DNA from: Saccharophagus degradans 2-40
GTDB taxonomy: Bacteria > Pseudomonadota > Gammaproteobacteria > Pseudomonadales > Cellvibrionaceae
NCBI RefSeq assembly: GCF_000013665.1
Contig: NC_007912.1
Location: forward strand, 3,086,501-3,150,500
DNA length: 64,000 bases
Direction of reading: 5' to 3'
In this document: positions 46,178 through 54,264 of the stretch, piece by piece
Layout: the number at the start of each line of letters is the position of its first letter
Position numbering within the stretch: position 1 is the first letter of the stretch
The notes under the pieces: model-generated
Seen by the model: only the letters and a program-made list of their open reading frames with translations
The model's database searches: none
Told to the model about the DNA's origin: nothing
Translations under genes and position numbers: made by a program

Positions 46178-46702
46178 TTAGTGTTGCCACTCTTTTTGCA
46201 GTACTTCTGCTTTACCAGCTTCTACTTTCACTTCTTTGCGAGATTCTTTGCCATCGGCGTCCACGCTGTAAAACTCATAAACTGTAATGTTTTGACCGTG
46301 CTGCACGCTTTCTATAATGCGCTTTGCTTTAAATTTTGGGGAGTCTGCCACTAGTGCGTCGCGAACATTTTGGGGGGTTGCTTCCCACATTAAGTCACGC
46401 TGCACTTCAACAACCTGCCAAGTATTACCGGTTTGCAATAGGTCAAACTCTATTTCTTGGCCATTGGGCAAGGTGCCTTCTACATCTATATAGACGTTAC
46501 CGTGTTTCCACTCTTTCTCTGCTTGGGCAATTGCAAGGTCGGGCGCTAATGGCTTAATTGCAGCCAGCACATTAGCCGGTATCTCACTAATGGGCAGGGC
46601 TTGTTTTTTGTTTAGTGTGGCGCCTACTTTATGGTTCTCTGCCATAGTCTGCAGGCTTATACATAGTGCGCCCATAGAAACGAGCAATGTTAACGTTTTC
46701 AT
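46178..46702 (-). CDS. Periplasmic PepSY-like protein
   Basis: A 174-aa exported protein with signal peptide (KTLTLLVSMGALCISLQTMA-EN). The mature part has two similar strand-helix-strand units (around ISEIPANVLAAIKPLAPDLA...NVYIDVEGTLPNGQEIEFDL and ATPQNVRDALVADSP...ITVYEFYSVDADGKESRKEV), the pattern of paired PepSY or BLIP-like domains. Function unknown. An AATTGGTTAAC half-site lies about 65 bases upstream and a perfect palindrome about 170 bases upstream. Confidence 0.7.
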   Translation of the reverse strand: MKTLTLLVSMGALCISLQTMAENHKVGATLNKKQALPISEIPANVLAAIKPLAPDLAIAQAEKEWKHGNVYIDVEGTLPNGQEIEFDLLQTGNTWQVVEVQRDLMWEATPQNVRDALVADSPKFKAKRIIESVQHGQNITVYEFYSVDADGKESRKEVKVEAGKAEVLQKEWQH

Positions 46703-47034
46703 ATTTCCCTCCGGTTTAGGGGTTGCTCTTTTGAGCTAGCCATATATTGGCGACAATTGTAATGACAAATTGGTTAACAATCCGCTAAAAAACACGCTCC
46801 AGCCAGCTTTTATGGCATAAGAAATGTAAAGTAGTAAGCAATTTTATTAATTTGACTGGTTCCGGAGAGAATTGGTTAACCAATTCCATCTTGCCTTGAA
46901 CTCTGGCTGCCTGCACTTACAAGCCCCCAGATTGGTGACGCTGGTGTATACTGCTCATATAGTTACACCTAAAATAAGCACCATTCCAAGCTTAGAAACA
47001 TCGGCTCCACCTTTCGAATAGAAGAAGTACCTTA
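46703..47034. promoter_or_regulatory. Divergent promoter region with GntR/UxuR-like operators
   Basis: 332 bases between divergent genes. It contains GAATTGGTTAACCAATTC (46869-46886), a perfect 18-base palindrome, and a second partial copy AAATTGGTTAACAATCC (46767-46783). Both resemble the AATTGGTATACCAATT operator of ExuR/UxuR-type GntR regulators of uronate use. No such regulator is in the window. Confidence 0.5.
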
Positions 47035-47592
47035 ATGACCGAATACCGCTCAGTTAAATCGTCTCAAATTGTCCTTAAAGAATTAATGATTCCCTCCTAC
47101 TCCAACTTTGGCGGCAAGGTGCACGGTGGCATTATCTTGTCGTTAATGGATAAAATTGCCTATACCGCTGCTGCTAGTCACTCGCGCAGCTATTGCGTTA
47201 CGGCTTCGGTAGACTCGGTTAACTTTTTGAACCCCGTTGAAGTGGGCGAATTAGTTACCCTCTTGGCCTCGGTAAACTATGTGGGCCGGTCATCCATGGA
47301 AGTGGGCATAAAGGTTTTTTCAGAAGACTTTAAAAAAGGTGTTAACAAACACACCAACACTTCGTATTTCACCATGGTGGCAGTAGACGAACACACGCGT
47401 AAGCCTGCCCCAGTGCCAGGCTTAATATTGGAAGAAGAGATAGAAGTTAAACGCTTTATTTGGGGGAAGTTTCGCAAAAAATATAGAGGTGAATACAAAG
47501 AGCAGTTCAAAACACTGCGCAGAAATTTAGATATAGCCTGCGAAACGGCATTGTTGCACGAAGAAAATTGTAAAATTGCCACAGGTAAATAA
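47035..47592 (+). CDS. Hotdog-fold acyl-CoA thioesterase
   Basis: A 185-aa protein of the acyl-CoA hydrolase (YciA/BACH-like) group. Signatures are NFGGKVHGGIILSLMDKIAYTAA near residue 23, with the catalytic Asp, then VDSVNFLNPVEVGELV and GRSSMEVGIKVFSED. It would hydrolyse acyl-CoA to free acid and CoA in the cytoplasm. A C-terminal extension of about 50 basic residues (FIWGKFRKKYRGEYKEQ) follows the core. The gene is monocistronic as far as visible. Confidence 0.87.
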   Translation: MTEYRSVKSSQIVLKELMIPSYSNFGGKVHGGIILSLMDKIAYTAAASHSRSYCVTASVDSVNFLNPVEVGELVTLLASVNYVGRSSMEVGIKVFSEDFKKGVNKHTNTSYFTMVAVDEHTRKPAPVPGLILEEEIEVKRFIWGKFRKKYRGEYKEQFKTLRRNLDIACETALLHEENCKIATGK

Positions 47593-47687
47593 TTACACTG
47601 CAGCCAAAAGCCTTACCCATTCTATTTAAAACTTGCGGTTAGCATGCACAAACGTGCTAGCCGCCACTCACCCTAGAGCATATATAA

Positions 47688-48194
47688 TTGTTCGACTCTA
47701 ACCTATTAATACTTGGCCAAGCTTTAGGCTTTGTAAGCTATGCCCTTGGCATACTGTGTTTTTATCAAAAAGATGATAAAAAGCTAAAGCTTATAATGCT
47801 TACTATGAATGTAAATAACTCCATTCACTTTGCATTACTAGGCGCGGCAACGGCAAGTTTAGGCTCTATTCTATCGGTGTTTCGAACCGGTTTAGCCCTG
47901 CGCACGTCTTCTAGAGCTGTAGCGTTTGTATTTATTGCTATAACACTTGCAAGTGGTTACTGGCTAGCAGAAACATGGCGCGATGCCTTCCCAATTATTG
48001 GCACATGCATTGGCACATATGCTTTATTTTGTTTGCGTGGCATAAAAATGCGTATTGCATTTTTGTGCGGTGCACTATGCTGGCTAACGAACAATATTAT
48101 TGTTGGCTCCATTGGCGGTACTTTACTTGAAATAACGCTACTTATTGTTAACGGCAACACCATTCGCAAACTGTATTTTAATCGCGAGCAATAA
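47688..48194 (+). CDS. YgjV-family inner-membrane protein
   Basis: A 168-aa integral membrane protein with about five hydrophobic segments. The N-terminal LILGQALGFVSYALGILCFYQKDDKKLK and the following MNVNNSIHFALLGA are typical of the YgjV family, whose function is unknown. The frame opens with TTG (FDSNLL follows); no ATG is available upstream in frame before a stop, and the ribosome site is weak. Confidence 0.78.
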   Translation: MFDSNLLILGQALGFVSYALGILCFYQKDDKKLKLIMLTMNVNNSIHFALLGAATASLGSILSVFRTGLALRTSSRAVAFVFIAITLASGYWLAETWRDAFPIIGTCIGTYALFCLRGIKMRIAFLCGALCWLTNNIIVGSIGGTLLEITLLIVNGNTIRKLYFNREQ

Positions 48195-48260
48195 TCCCTT
48201 TAAAGTAATACCCCTTCTGGGGAGGTAACGCCCCTAGCTAATACAACCACAAGGTAAGCT

Positions 48261-48779
48261 ATGTCTAACTTGCTGCAACAATGTTTGGGTAATGACTACG
48301 CGCTACTGTGCCCCATAGTAAAAGCTGCACACACTGGTGAGTCTCAACTTAAGGGTACAGTTTGGGTTAGGCAAGGTAATATTTTTGCTCGCGCTTTGTG
48401 CAAAATAATGGCTATGCCACCGCAAACGAATAGCGTTGAGCTTACCGTGCATGGCAAACACGACAACAACAATATGCACTGGGATAGAAAGTTCGGCAAC
48501 TTTAAAATGAATTCTCATTTTGCCAAAAGCGGCAACCAACTTGTCGAAAAGCTTGGCCCGCTCAACATGCATCTAGCACTTTCCGTGAACAACGGCACGC
48601 TTGAATACCGCCTACAAAAAACCTACTTTTGGGGCATTCCCGTTCCGCACTTTCTGGCCCCAAAGGTAGAAGCCAATGAAGGGGAGCACGCAGGCTTATA
48701 CCGCTTTAGCGTATATGTGTTTTTACCCGTTATTGGCTTAGTTGTAAGCTACGGCGGCGATATGCAGCTCTGCTCCTAA
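48261..48779 (+). CDS. DUF4166-family protein
   Basis: A 172-aa protein matching the DUF4166 pattern: GTVWVRQGNIFARALCKIMAMP near the N terminus, ELTVHGKHDNNNMHWDRKFGNFKMNS in the middle, LGPLNMHLALSV, then WGIPVPHFLAPKV and the closing FSVYVFLPVIGLVVSYGG. These are usually found alone or fused to saccharopine-dehydrogenase-like proteins; function unknown. It starts 66 bases after the YgjV gene. Confidence 0.8.
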   Translation: MSNLLQQCLGNDYALLCPIVKAAHTGESQLKGTVWVRQGNIFARALCKIMAMPPQTNSVELTVHGKHDNNNMHWDRKFGNFKMNSHFAKSGNQLVEKLGPLNMHLALSVNNGTLEYRLQKTYFWGIPVPHFLAPKVEANEGEHAGLYRFSVYVFLPVIGLVVSYGGDMQLCS

Positions 48780-48807
48780 CTCGACTCTTAGCCCCTTTCT
48801 TTGCAGC

Positions 48808-48886
48808 GCTGTTAGCTGTTAGCTGTTAGCTGTTAGCTGTTAGCTGTTAGCTGTTAGCTGTTAGCTGTTAGCTGTTAGCTGTTAGC
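48808..48886. repeat. Heptanucleotide tandem repeat (GCTGTTA x 11)
   Basis: Eleven perfect copies of GCTGTTA (48808-48884) plus GC, with no interruption. It ends six bases before the Anr/FNR box of hemN. Perfect repeats of this kind change length by slippage. Confidence 0.95.
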
Positions 48887-48892
48887 CATCAT

Positions 48893-48906
48893 TTGACCCA
48901 TATCAA
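48893..48906 (+). promoter_or_regulatory. Anr/FNR-type box upstream of hemN
   Basis: TTGACCCATATCAA, one mismatch from TTGAT-N4-ATCAA, 112 bases before the hemN start. Anaerobic control of hemN by Anr/FNR is known in Pseudomonas and enterics. Confidence 0.75.
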
Positions 48907-49017
48907 TACCTCTACTCGGTCCAGATTATATATTTAGCGTGACGCCATTACCTTTTCACACGCTATGTTATTTATTTAACAACCAGCTAATACGCCTTTC
49001 GCAAGTAGAGCACAGTT

Positions 49018-50472
49018 ATGACTTGGCCAACTGCCCAAATCCACCCGCTTACCCCTTTTAACGTAGATATACTGGCCAAGCCAGCCACCCTTAAAAAATA
49101 TGATTTGGCCGGGCCTAGGTACACGTCGTACCCAACTGCGCCACAATTTACTAACAACTTCACTCAACAACATTGGCAGGCAGCGGTAAGTAAGGGTAAC
49201 AAAGCACAAAAGCCACTGTCGCTTTATTTCCACATTCCCTTTTGCGATACGGTTTGTTATTACTGCGGCTGTAATAAAATTATTACTGCCAACAAAGCTA
49301 AATCTACCCCCTATTTAACCGCCATTATTAAAGAAATGGATTTGGTTGCCGCGCAAGTGGATACCACTCGACCTGTGCAGCAATTACATTTTGGTGGCGG
49401 CACACCTACTTTTTTAAGTGACGAACAGCTAACAACACTAATGAACGCTGTAAAGGCACGCTTTAATGTAGCCGATAGCGCGTTTCGAGATTTTTCTATA
49501 GAAGTTCACCCAGCAGGAGTTACGCCACAACGCATTAAACATTTACGCACTATTGGGTTTAATCGTGTAAGTATGGGCATACAAGATTTCTCGCCCGATG
49601 TACAAAAGGCTGTAAACCGTTTTAACAGCCCGCAACAGGTTGGCGAACTGGTAACAGCAGTGCGGGAAAATAATTTTGCATCGTTAAGTATGGATTTAAT
49701 ATACGGTTTACCTAAGCAGACGGCGGAATCGTTTGCTGAAACCCTGCAAAAAATAATTGCGTTGTCGCCGGATAGAATCGCGCTATTTAACTATGCACAC
49801 CTGCCCCACTTGTTTAAAACGCAAAAACAAATTAACGCCCGCGAGCTACCAGAGCCACAAGAAAAATTAATTATTTTGCAGCAGAGCATTCAAAGTCTGT
49901 GCAATGCTGGCTATCAGTTTATTGGTATGGATCACTTCGCCAAAGTGGACGACTCTCTCGCGGTTGCCCAACGCGAAGGTGAACTGCACAGAAACTTTCA
50001 AGGGTATAGCACACACGGCGACTGCGATTTATTGGCGTTTGGTGTTTCGTCTATTAGCTCTATTGGCAATACATACAGCCAAAACAGTAAAAATTTAACC
50101 GAATATTACGCTGCAATAAATACAAACCAGCTGCCCATAATTAAAGGCTTAACATTAACAGATGATGACTTACTTAGGCGCGAAGTTATTAGCCAAATAA
50201 TTTGTAACTTTGAGCTAGATTATCAAAAAATTAATCGCCAATTTGGAATTGATGTAGCACAGTACTTTGCCGACGCGCTTACCGAACTAAAGGTGTTTGA
50301 AGAGGATGGCCTAATTGAATTTACACAAGCGAAGCTAAACGTAAAACCCTGCGGCAGGCTTCTGGTAAGACGAATTTGCATGGCTTTTGACAGCTATGTA
50401 AGCAGCCAGGTAAGCAGTTATGCGAGCCAGCAACAAAGTGCAAATACACCGCAGTATTCTCGCATTTTATAA
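49018..50472 (+). CDS. hemN: Oxygen-independent coproporphyrinogen III dehydrogenase
   Basis: A 484-aa radical-SAM enzyme converting coproporphyrinogen III to protoporphyrinogen IX for haem synthesis without oxygen. The 4Fe-4S motif CDTVCYYCGC is near residue 79 (CxxxCxxC plus the extra Cys typical of true HemN), preceded by LSLYFHIPF. GGGTPTFL, YGLPKQT, the DHFAK stretch and QGYSTH follow, as in HemN rather than HemW. It is preceded by an Anr/FNR-type box. Confidence 0.95.
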   Translation: MTWPTAQIHPLTPFNVDILAKPATLKKYDLAGPRYTSYPTAPQFTNNFTQQHWQAAVSKGNKAQKPLSLYFHIPFCDTVCYYCGCNKIITANKAKSTPYLTAIIKEMDLVAAQVDTTRPVQQLHFGGGTPTFLSDEQLTTLMNAVKARFNVADSAFRDFSIEVHPAGVTPQRIKHLRTIGFNRVSMGIQDFSPDVQKAVNRFNSPQQVGELVTAVRENNFASLSMDLIYGLPKQTAESFAETLQKIIALSPDRIALFNYAHLPHLFKTQKQINARELPEPQEKLIILQQSIQSLCNAGYQFIGMDHFAKVDDSLAVAQREGELHRNFQGYSTHGDCDLLAFGVSSISSIGNTYSQNSKNLTEYYAAINTNQLPIIKGLTLTDDDLLRREVISQIICNFELDYQKINRQFGIDVAQYFADALTELKVFEEDGLIEFTQAKLNVKPCGRLLVRRICMAFDSYVSSQVSSYASQQQSANTPQYSRIL

Positions 50473-50529
50473 TTAATATATGGCTAACTTACATGTGACA
50501 GCGCCTTACGCTGCCACATGCACAAGCCA

Positions 50530-50943
50530 TTACTTATCGGCAAACGGCACTAAAGAAATATTATTCACTCGCGCTTGTTGTGCTGCATCAGCCACTAGCA
50601 CATAGGTTTCTGCAGATGAAAGCTCATGGGCGCGAATTACCAACCCCGCTTCGGGCAACTCGGCATGCTTTTGGGCAATTAATGCGCGCACAGCAGAAGC
50701 ATCTACCCTGCGATTGTTTATATAAATATCGTTGTTAGCAGAAACCTCTACCAACAAGCTAGGGGTTGGGCTTATTGGCTGTACAGGGGCGTTCTCTGGC
50801 AGGTTTAGCCCTATTACCCTCTCGGTTACAAACGAAGCGGTAACAATAAAGAAGATAAGCATAATAAAAACAACATCCAACATGGGGGTTAAATCCACAT
50901 CGGCTTTATCATCTGCAGTTATAGCTCTGGCTTTACGGTTCAT
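50530..50943 (-). CDS. ExbD/TolR-family biopolymer transport protein, copy 1
   Basis: A 137-aa inner-membrane protein with one N-terminal helix carrying the essential Asp (DLTPMLDVVFIMLIFFIVTA) and a periplasmic domain (LLVEVSANNDIYINNRRVDA to VPFADK). ExbD works with ExbB and TonB to couple the proton gradient to outer-membrane transport. The closest relative in view is the second copy at 51169-51594, with nearly identical membrane helix and the shared ending VSLVPF/ISLVPF. No exbB or tonB lies beside it. Confidence 0.88.
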   Translation of the reverse strand: MNRKARAITADDKADVDLTPMLDVVFIMLIFFIVTASFVTERVIGLNLPENAPVQPISPTPSLLVEVSANNDIYINNRRVDASAVRALIAQKHAELPEAGLVIRAHELSSAETYVLVADAAQQARVNNISLVPFADK

Positions 50944-51122
50944 AGATTTGGTCCTTTTTTGTTATTAGCGTTATTAGTGCTAGTACCCAGATATACTCAG
51001 GCAGGTCAACCTTGCTGCCTCACCCTTACCTCAAGCTTAGTTCAGCCCAAATAATCACGCAACAACCGGCGCCAAACGGGTGTTTGAAAAGCCACGAGGT
51101 AAGCCGTAAATTGCAGGCATAA

Positions 51123-51147
51123 AAAAAGCAGCCATTGGCTGCTTTTT
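51123..51147. terminator. Bidirectional intrinsic terminator between the exbD copies
   Basis: AAAAAGCAGCC-ATT-GGCTGCTTTTT, 22 bases after the stop of the upstream exbD copy. It separates the two paralogues into distinct transcripts. Confidence 0.88.
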
Positions 51148-51168
51148 GGGGTAGCTTTTAACTAAACC

Positions 51169-51594
51169 TTATTTAGATTTATCGTCAAAAGGTACAAGTG
51201 ATACGTTATAAATTTTTGCTTCGCGCGCGGCATCAGCAATGGCAACGTAGGTTTGCGCAGTAGACAGTTCGTGTGCGCGTACAACTACTGGTGCCTCTGG
51301 AATCTCTGCGTGCTTCTGAGCAATTACAGAACGCACAGAACGTACATCTACGCGGCGCTGATCGATGTAGATCTCGTCACTAGACGTTACCTGAATAAGA
51401 ATACTTTTGTTGTCAGGGTTGGGTGGTGGTGGATTGTCTAAATCCTCCGGCACGTTCAAGCCTAACGATTTTTCTTTAACGAACGATGCCGTTACGATAA
51501 AGAAGATAAGCATAATAAACACAACGTCCAGCATGGGCGTTAAGTCGATTTCTGAATTATCATCCGATTGTTGTTTTTTCTTTCTGCGACTCAC
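51169..51594 (-). CDS. ExbD/TolR-family biopolymer transport protein, copy 2
   Basis: A 141-aa paralogue of the downstream ExbD. Same membrane helix (DLTPMLDVVFIMLIFFIVTA) and similar periplasmic domain (YIDQRRVDVRSVRSVIAQKH), differing in a Pro/Asn-rich spacer (NPPPPNPDN). Basic residues at the N terminus (MSRRKKK) match cytoplasmic anchoring. Likely the product of a tandem duplication. Confidence 0.88.
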   Translation of the reverse strand: MSRRKKKQQSDDNSEIDLTPMLDVVFIMLIFFIVTASFVKEKSLGLNVPEDLDNPPPPNPDNKSILIQVTSSDEIYIDQRRVDVRSVRSVIAQKHAEIPEAPVVVRAHELSTAQTYVAIADAAREAKIYNVSLVPFDDKSK

Positions 51595-51918
51595 CGTAAA
51601 ATCTCCACATAAATGTGCGAATGTAGGCTTTTGGCCCTCGCCAAACTCTTATTAGGCTGTACGAAGGTTAGCTCAAAGCTGAATTTGCTGCCACTCTCTT
51701 AGACGTAATCACCTAGGTAATAACGCCCCCTCTCTCGGCAACAAACCCACAAGACAGGCATTCTACAATAAGTTTTGCCCGCATGCTCGAATCTAGCCGT
51801 TTAAAGCGAAAAATGTCCGTTTTTAGGTTGCTTATTAATCAGTTTGACCGATTTTACAACGTATACGGTAGGTATTTACCAGCCAAAACCACTAAATAAG
51901 CGATAAAAATGGCTGCTT
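51595..51918. other. Intergenic region between exbD copy 2 and the FAH-family gene
   Basis: 324 bases upstream of the minus-strand exbD gene and downstream of the minus-strand FAH-family gene. It must hold the exbD promoter. I see no repeat or RNA gene in it. Confidence 0.35.
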
Positions 51919-52764
51919 TTAGCTATCTGCTACCACCTGTTGGGTTTGCTCACCAAGCCCTTGGATGCCCAAATGCATCACATCACCCGCCTTCAGGTAC
52001 CTAGGTGGGCGGAACCCCATCCCCACTCCAGGTGGGGTACCTGTAGAGATAATATCCCCTGGCTGCAGGCTCATAAACTGGCTGATGTAGTGCACCAAAA
52101 AAGGGATTTTATATACCATGGTGCGAGAGTTTCCGGTCTGCATACGCTCGCCGTTTACATCTAACCACATATCTAGGTTATTGAAATCGCCTAGCTCATC
52201 GGGGGTGACCAAATAAGGGCCAAATGGGCCGAAGGTATCGCAACCCTTGCCTTTACACCACTGGCCTGCCTTCTCTAGCTGAAATTCCCGCTCAGACAGG
52301 TCATTTACGATTGTAAAGCCTGCCACGTATGTCATGGCGTCGGCTTCACTGACGTATTTGGCATGTTTACCTATAACAAATGCTAGCTCTACTTCCCAAT
52401 CGGTTTTGGTCGAGTTGCGAGGGATAACCACATTATCGTTAGGCCCAGTTATAGACGAGGTTGCCTTGGTAAACAAAACCGGCTCTGGGGGCACTTCCTT
52501 CCCCGATTCCGCAGCGTGATCGGCGTAATTTAGGCCCACACATATAAATTTACCTACGCCTTTTACTGGCTCGGCGTAGCGCTGTACATTGTCTATTACT
52601 GGCAGCGTCGAAAGGTCTGTTTTTTTTAGCGCATTCAAGCTGGCGCCTGCAAGAAAATCACCATTTATATCTGCAGTGAATGACGCAATACAACGCACCA
52701 CGCCTTGACTATCTACCACTGCTGGGCGCTCTTGGCCTTTGTTGCCTACACGCACTAATTTCAT
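51919..52764 (-). CDS. Fumarylacetoacetate hydrolase family enzyme
   Basis: A 281-aa metal-dependent hydrolase or lyase. Conserved elements: FICVGLNYADHAAESGKEVP near residue 73, metal ligands in DWEVELAFVIG, VNDLSERE, KGKGCDTFGPFGPYL and DIISTGTPPGVGMG. This subgroup includes 2,4-diketo-3-deoxy-L-fuconate hydrolase, ureidoglycolate lyase-like proteins and homoprotocatechuate-pathway isomerases; the exact substrate is not decided by sequence. An IclR-type regulator gene lies immediately upstream on the same strand, separated by a hairpin at 52822-52845, and may control it. Confidence 0.88.
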   Translation of the reverse strand: MKLVRVGNKGQERPAVVDSQGVVRCIASFTADINGDFLAGASLNALKKTDLSTLPVIDNVQRYAEPVKGVGKFICVGLNYADHAAESGKEVPPEPVLFTKATSSITGPNDNVVIPRNSTKTDWEVELAFVIGKHAKYVSEADAMTYVAGFTIVNDLSEREFQLEKAGQWCKGKGCDTFGPFGPYLVTPDELGDFNNLDMWLDVNGERMQTGNSRTMVYKIPFLVHYISQFMSLQPGDIISTGTPPGVGMGFRPPRYLKAGDVMHLGIQGLGEQTQQVVADS

Positions 52765-52821
52765 CTAAAACCTCTCAACAAGATTATCTCGCCTGCTAAA
52801 GCGCACAAAAACGTAGCAATA

Positions 52822-52845
52822 ATCGAACCCGCCAGCGGGCTCGAT
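52822..52845. other. Hairpin between the IclR and FAH-family genes
   Basis: ATCGA-ACCCGC-CA-GCGGGC-TCGAT, a strong stem without a clear T run. Probable IclR transcript 3' end or processing hairpin. Confidence 0.5.
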
Positions 52846-52892
52846 ATAGGAATAAATACAGAAAGGCTGGAACTAAAAGCGACCGTAATGAG

Positions 52893-53669
52893 TTAAAAAC
52901 CGCCGTAGCTTTGCGCTAGGGCCGATATTTCGCTGGCCGACTCTTTTAGGGCTTCTAGCGTTTCGTCTGGGGTAACCCCTGTGTTAATGCCACACAAATA
53001 AGGAATGGTTAGGCCCGCCACTACATGGTCGTAATCGCCTACATAAATAGGGCAAGACATGTCTTCAATACCGGCCACTACAGCGCTTTGCATACGCAAA
53101 CACTTGTGCTCTCTAATCGCAGCTAAACGTGGCTCTAGCTCGGCGCGATTAAATGTTTCGCTATTGGCTTCAAAGTATTGAAATAGTTTTTCCCGCTTCT
53201 GCTGCTCCATCCACGCCATAAGCACAAAACCAGAGCTGCTTTCAAATAGGTTAAGGCTGTGGCCAACTCTTACCGAGAGCCCCAAGCTAGAGGGGCTTTC
53301 TACTCGAGCAATGACCACCATACGGTGACCACTTCCAATGGCCAAGTGGCAAGGCTGATGAGTGAAATCGGCAAGGCGATGCATGATGGGGAAGGCGGCC
53401 TCAACCAAGGTGCCAACAGGCGGCACACTCATGCCTAAGTCGAACAGCCTATTGGTAATATAAAAATGATCAGACCCCTCTTCTCTTGCTAAATAGCCCT
53501 TGGTTTCTAGCACGGCTAGCATGCGGTATAACTCGCTTTTAGAGCGGTTAAGTTTTGCGGCAATTTGGACCAGCGTGAGTGGTTCTTTGACATCCGCGAG
53601 GAGCTCCAGAATTTCAAGCCCCTTTTCTAACGCAGGTGCCGTATAGGTGCGCGGCTTAGCTGTAGTCAT
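52893..53669 (-). CDS. IclR-family transcriptional regulator
   Basis: A 258-aa regulator. N-terminal winged helix-turn-helix (GLEILELLADVKEPLTLVQI then LNRSKSELYRMLAVLETKGYL) and a C-terminal effector-binding domain (from about residue 85) with the usual VARVESPSSLGLSVRVG. IclR proteins sense small organic acids and often regulate the adjacent catabolic gene, here the FAH-family enzyme. Its effector is probably an intermediate of sugar-acid or aromatic breakdown. Confidence 0.9.
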   Translation of the reverse strand: MTTAKPRTYTAPALEKGLEILELLADVKEPLTLVQIAAKLNRSKSELYRMLAVLETKGYLAREEGSDHFYITNRLFDLGMSVPPVGTLVEAAFPIMHRLADFTHQPCHLAIGSGHRMVVIARVESPSSLGLSVRVGHSLNLFESSSGFVLMAWMEQQKREKLFQYFEANSETFNRAELEPRLAAIREHKCLRMQSAVVAGIEDMSCPIYVGDYDHVVAGLTIPYLCGINTGVTPDETLEALKESASEISALAQSYGGF

Positions 53670-54264
53670 ATGGTTACTCTTAGTACTTAATTACACTTAG
53701 GAATTTTACTTTTGTATTTTTTATGCGGGTAAACGACAACTTAATAATAATGTATTGCACTGTTATTCTATTTACCCAATGCCAACGTTCTAATTAAAAC
53801 ACGACGTATATAGGCATCCTTGGCATTATGGAGGTTAAACCAAGCAGGATGCTAGCAATTCGGAATTATACGCTAATATTACCTGCTAAATGCCAATCAA
53901 AGCGCGTCGCAGAATCGCACTTTACATACAGACTGTCAATTTAAATAGTAACCCACATTTTCTCTTAGGTTTTACCGTTTAAACCTCGCTGCTAGCAGGC
54001 GGAAGCCAGCTGAAAAGCTCGGAGATTTGTAGGGCTATTTTTGTGGGGCTATTAAAGTTAGGCACACTTATTTTCAAGCGTAAGATGAGGGGAGTTTCTG
54101 AGCGAGATAATTAGACAGCTAGATTGTAAAAATACAAAAGTTAATACGCTAACCACCATCGGTGGATTAAAAGTATTTTCTGAATAATAACCCGCTAACG
54201 CATTGAGCTAATGTCATTAACTTAGCCATCAGCTGAGCCCAGCTATTTAATACCGCGATTTAAC
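53670..54264. other. Intergenic region upstream of the IclR gene
   Basis: 595 bases between two minus-strand genes. Noted are scattered TGCCAA/TTGGCA inverted copies near 53770-53900 and a small hairpin CCACC-ATC-GGTGG near 54154. No coding frame or RNA gene recognised. The IclR promoter should lie at the left end. Confidence 0.35.
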
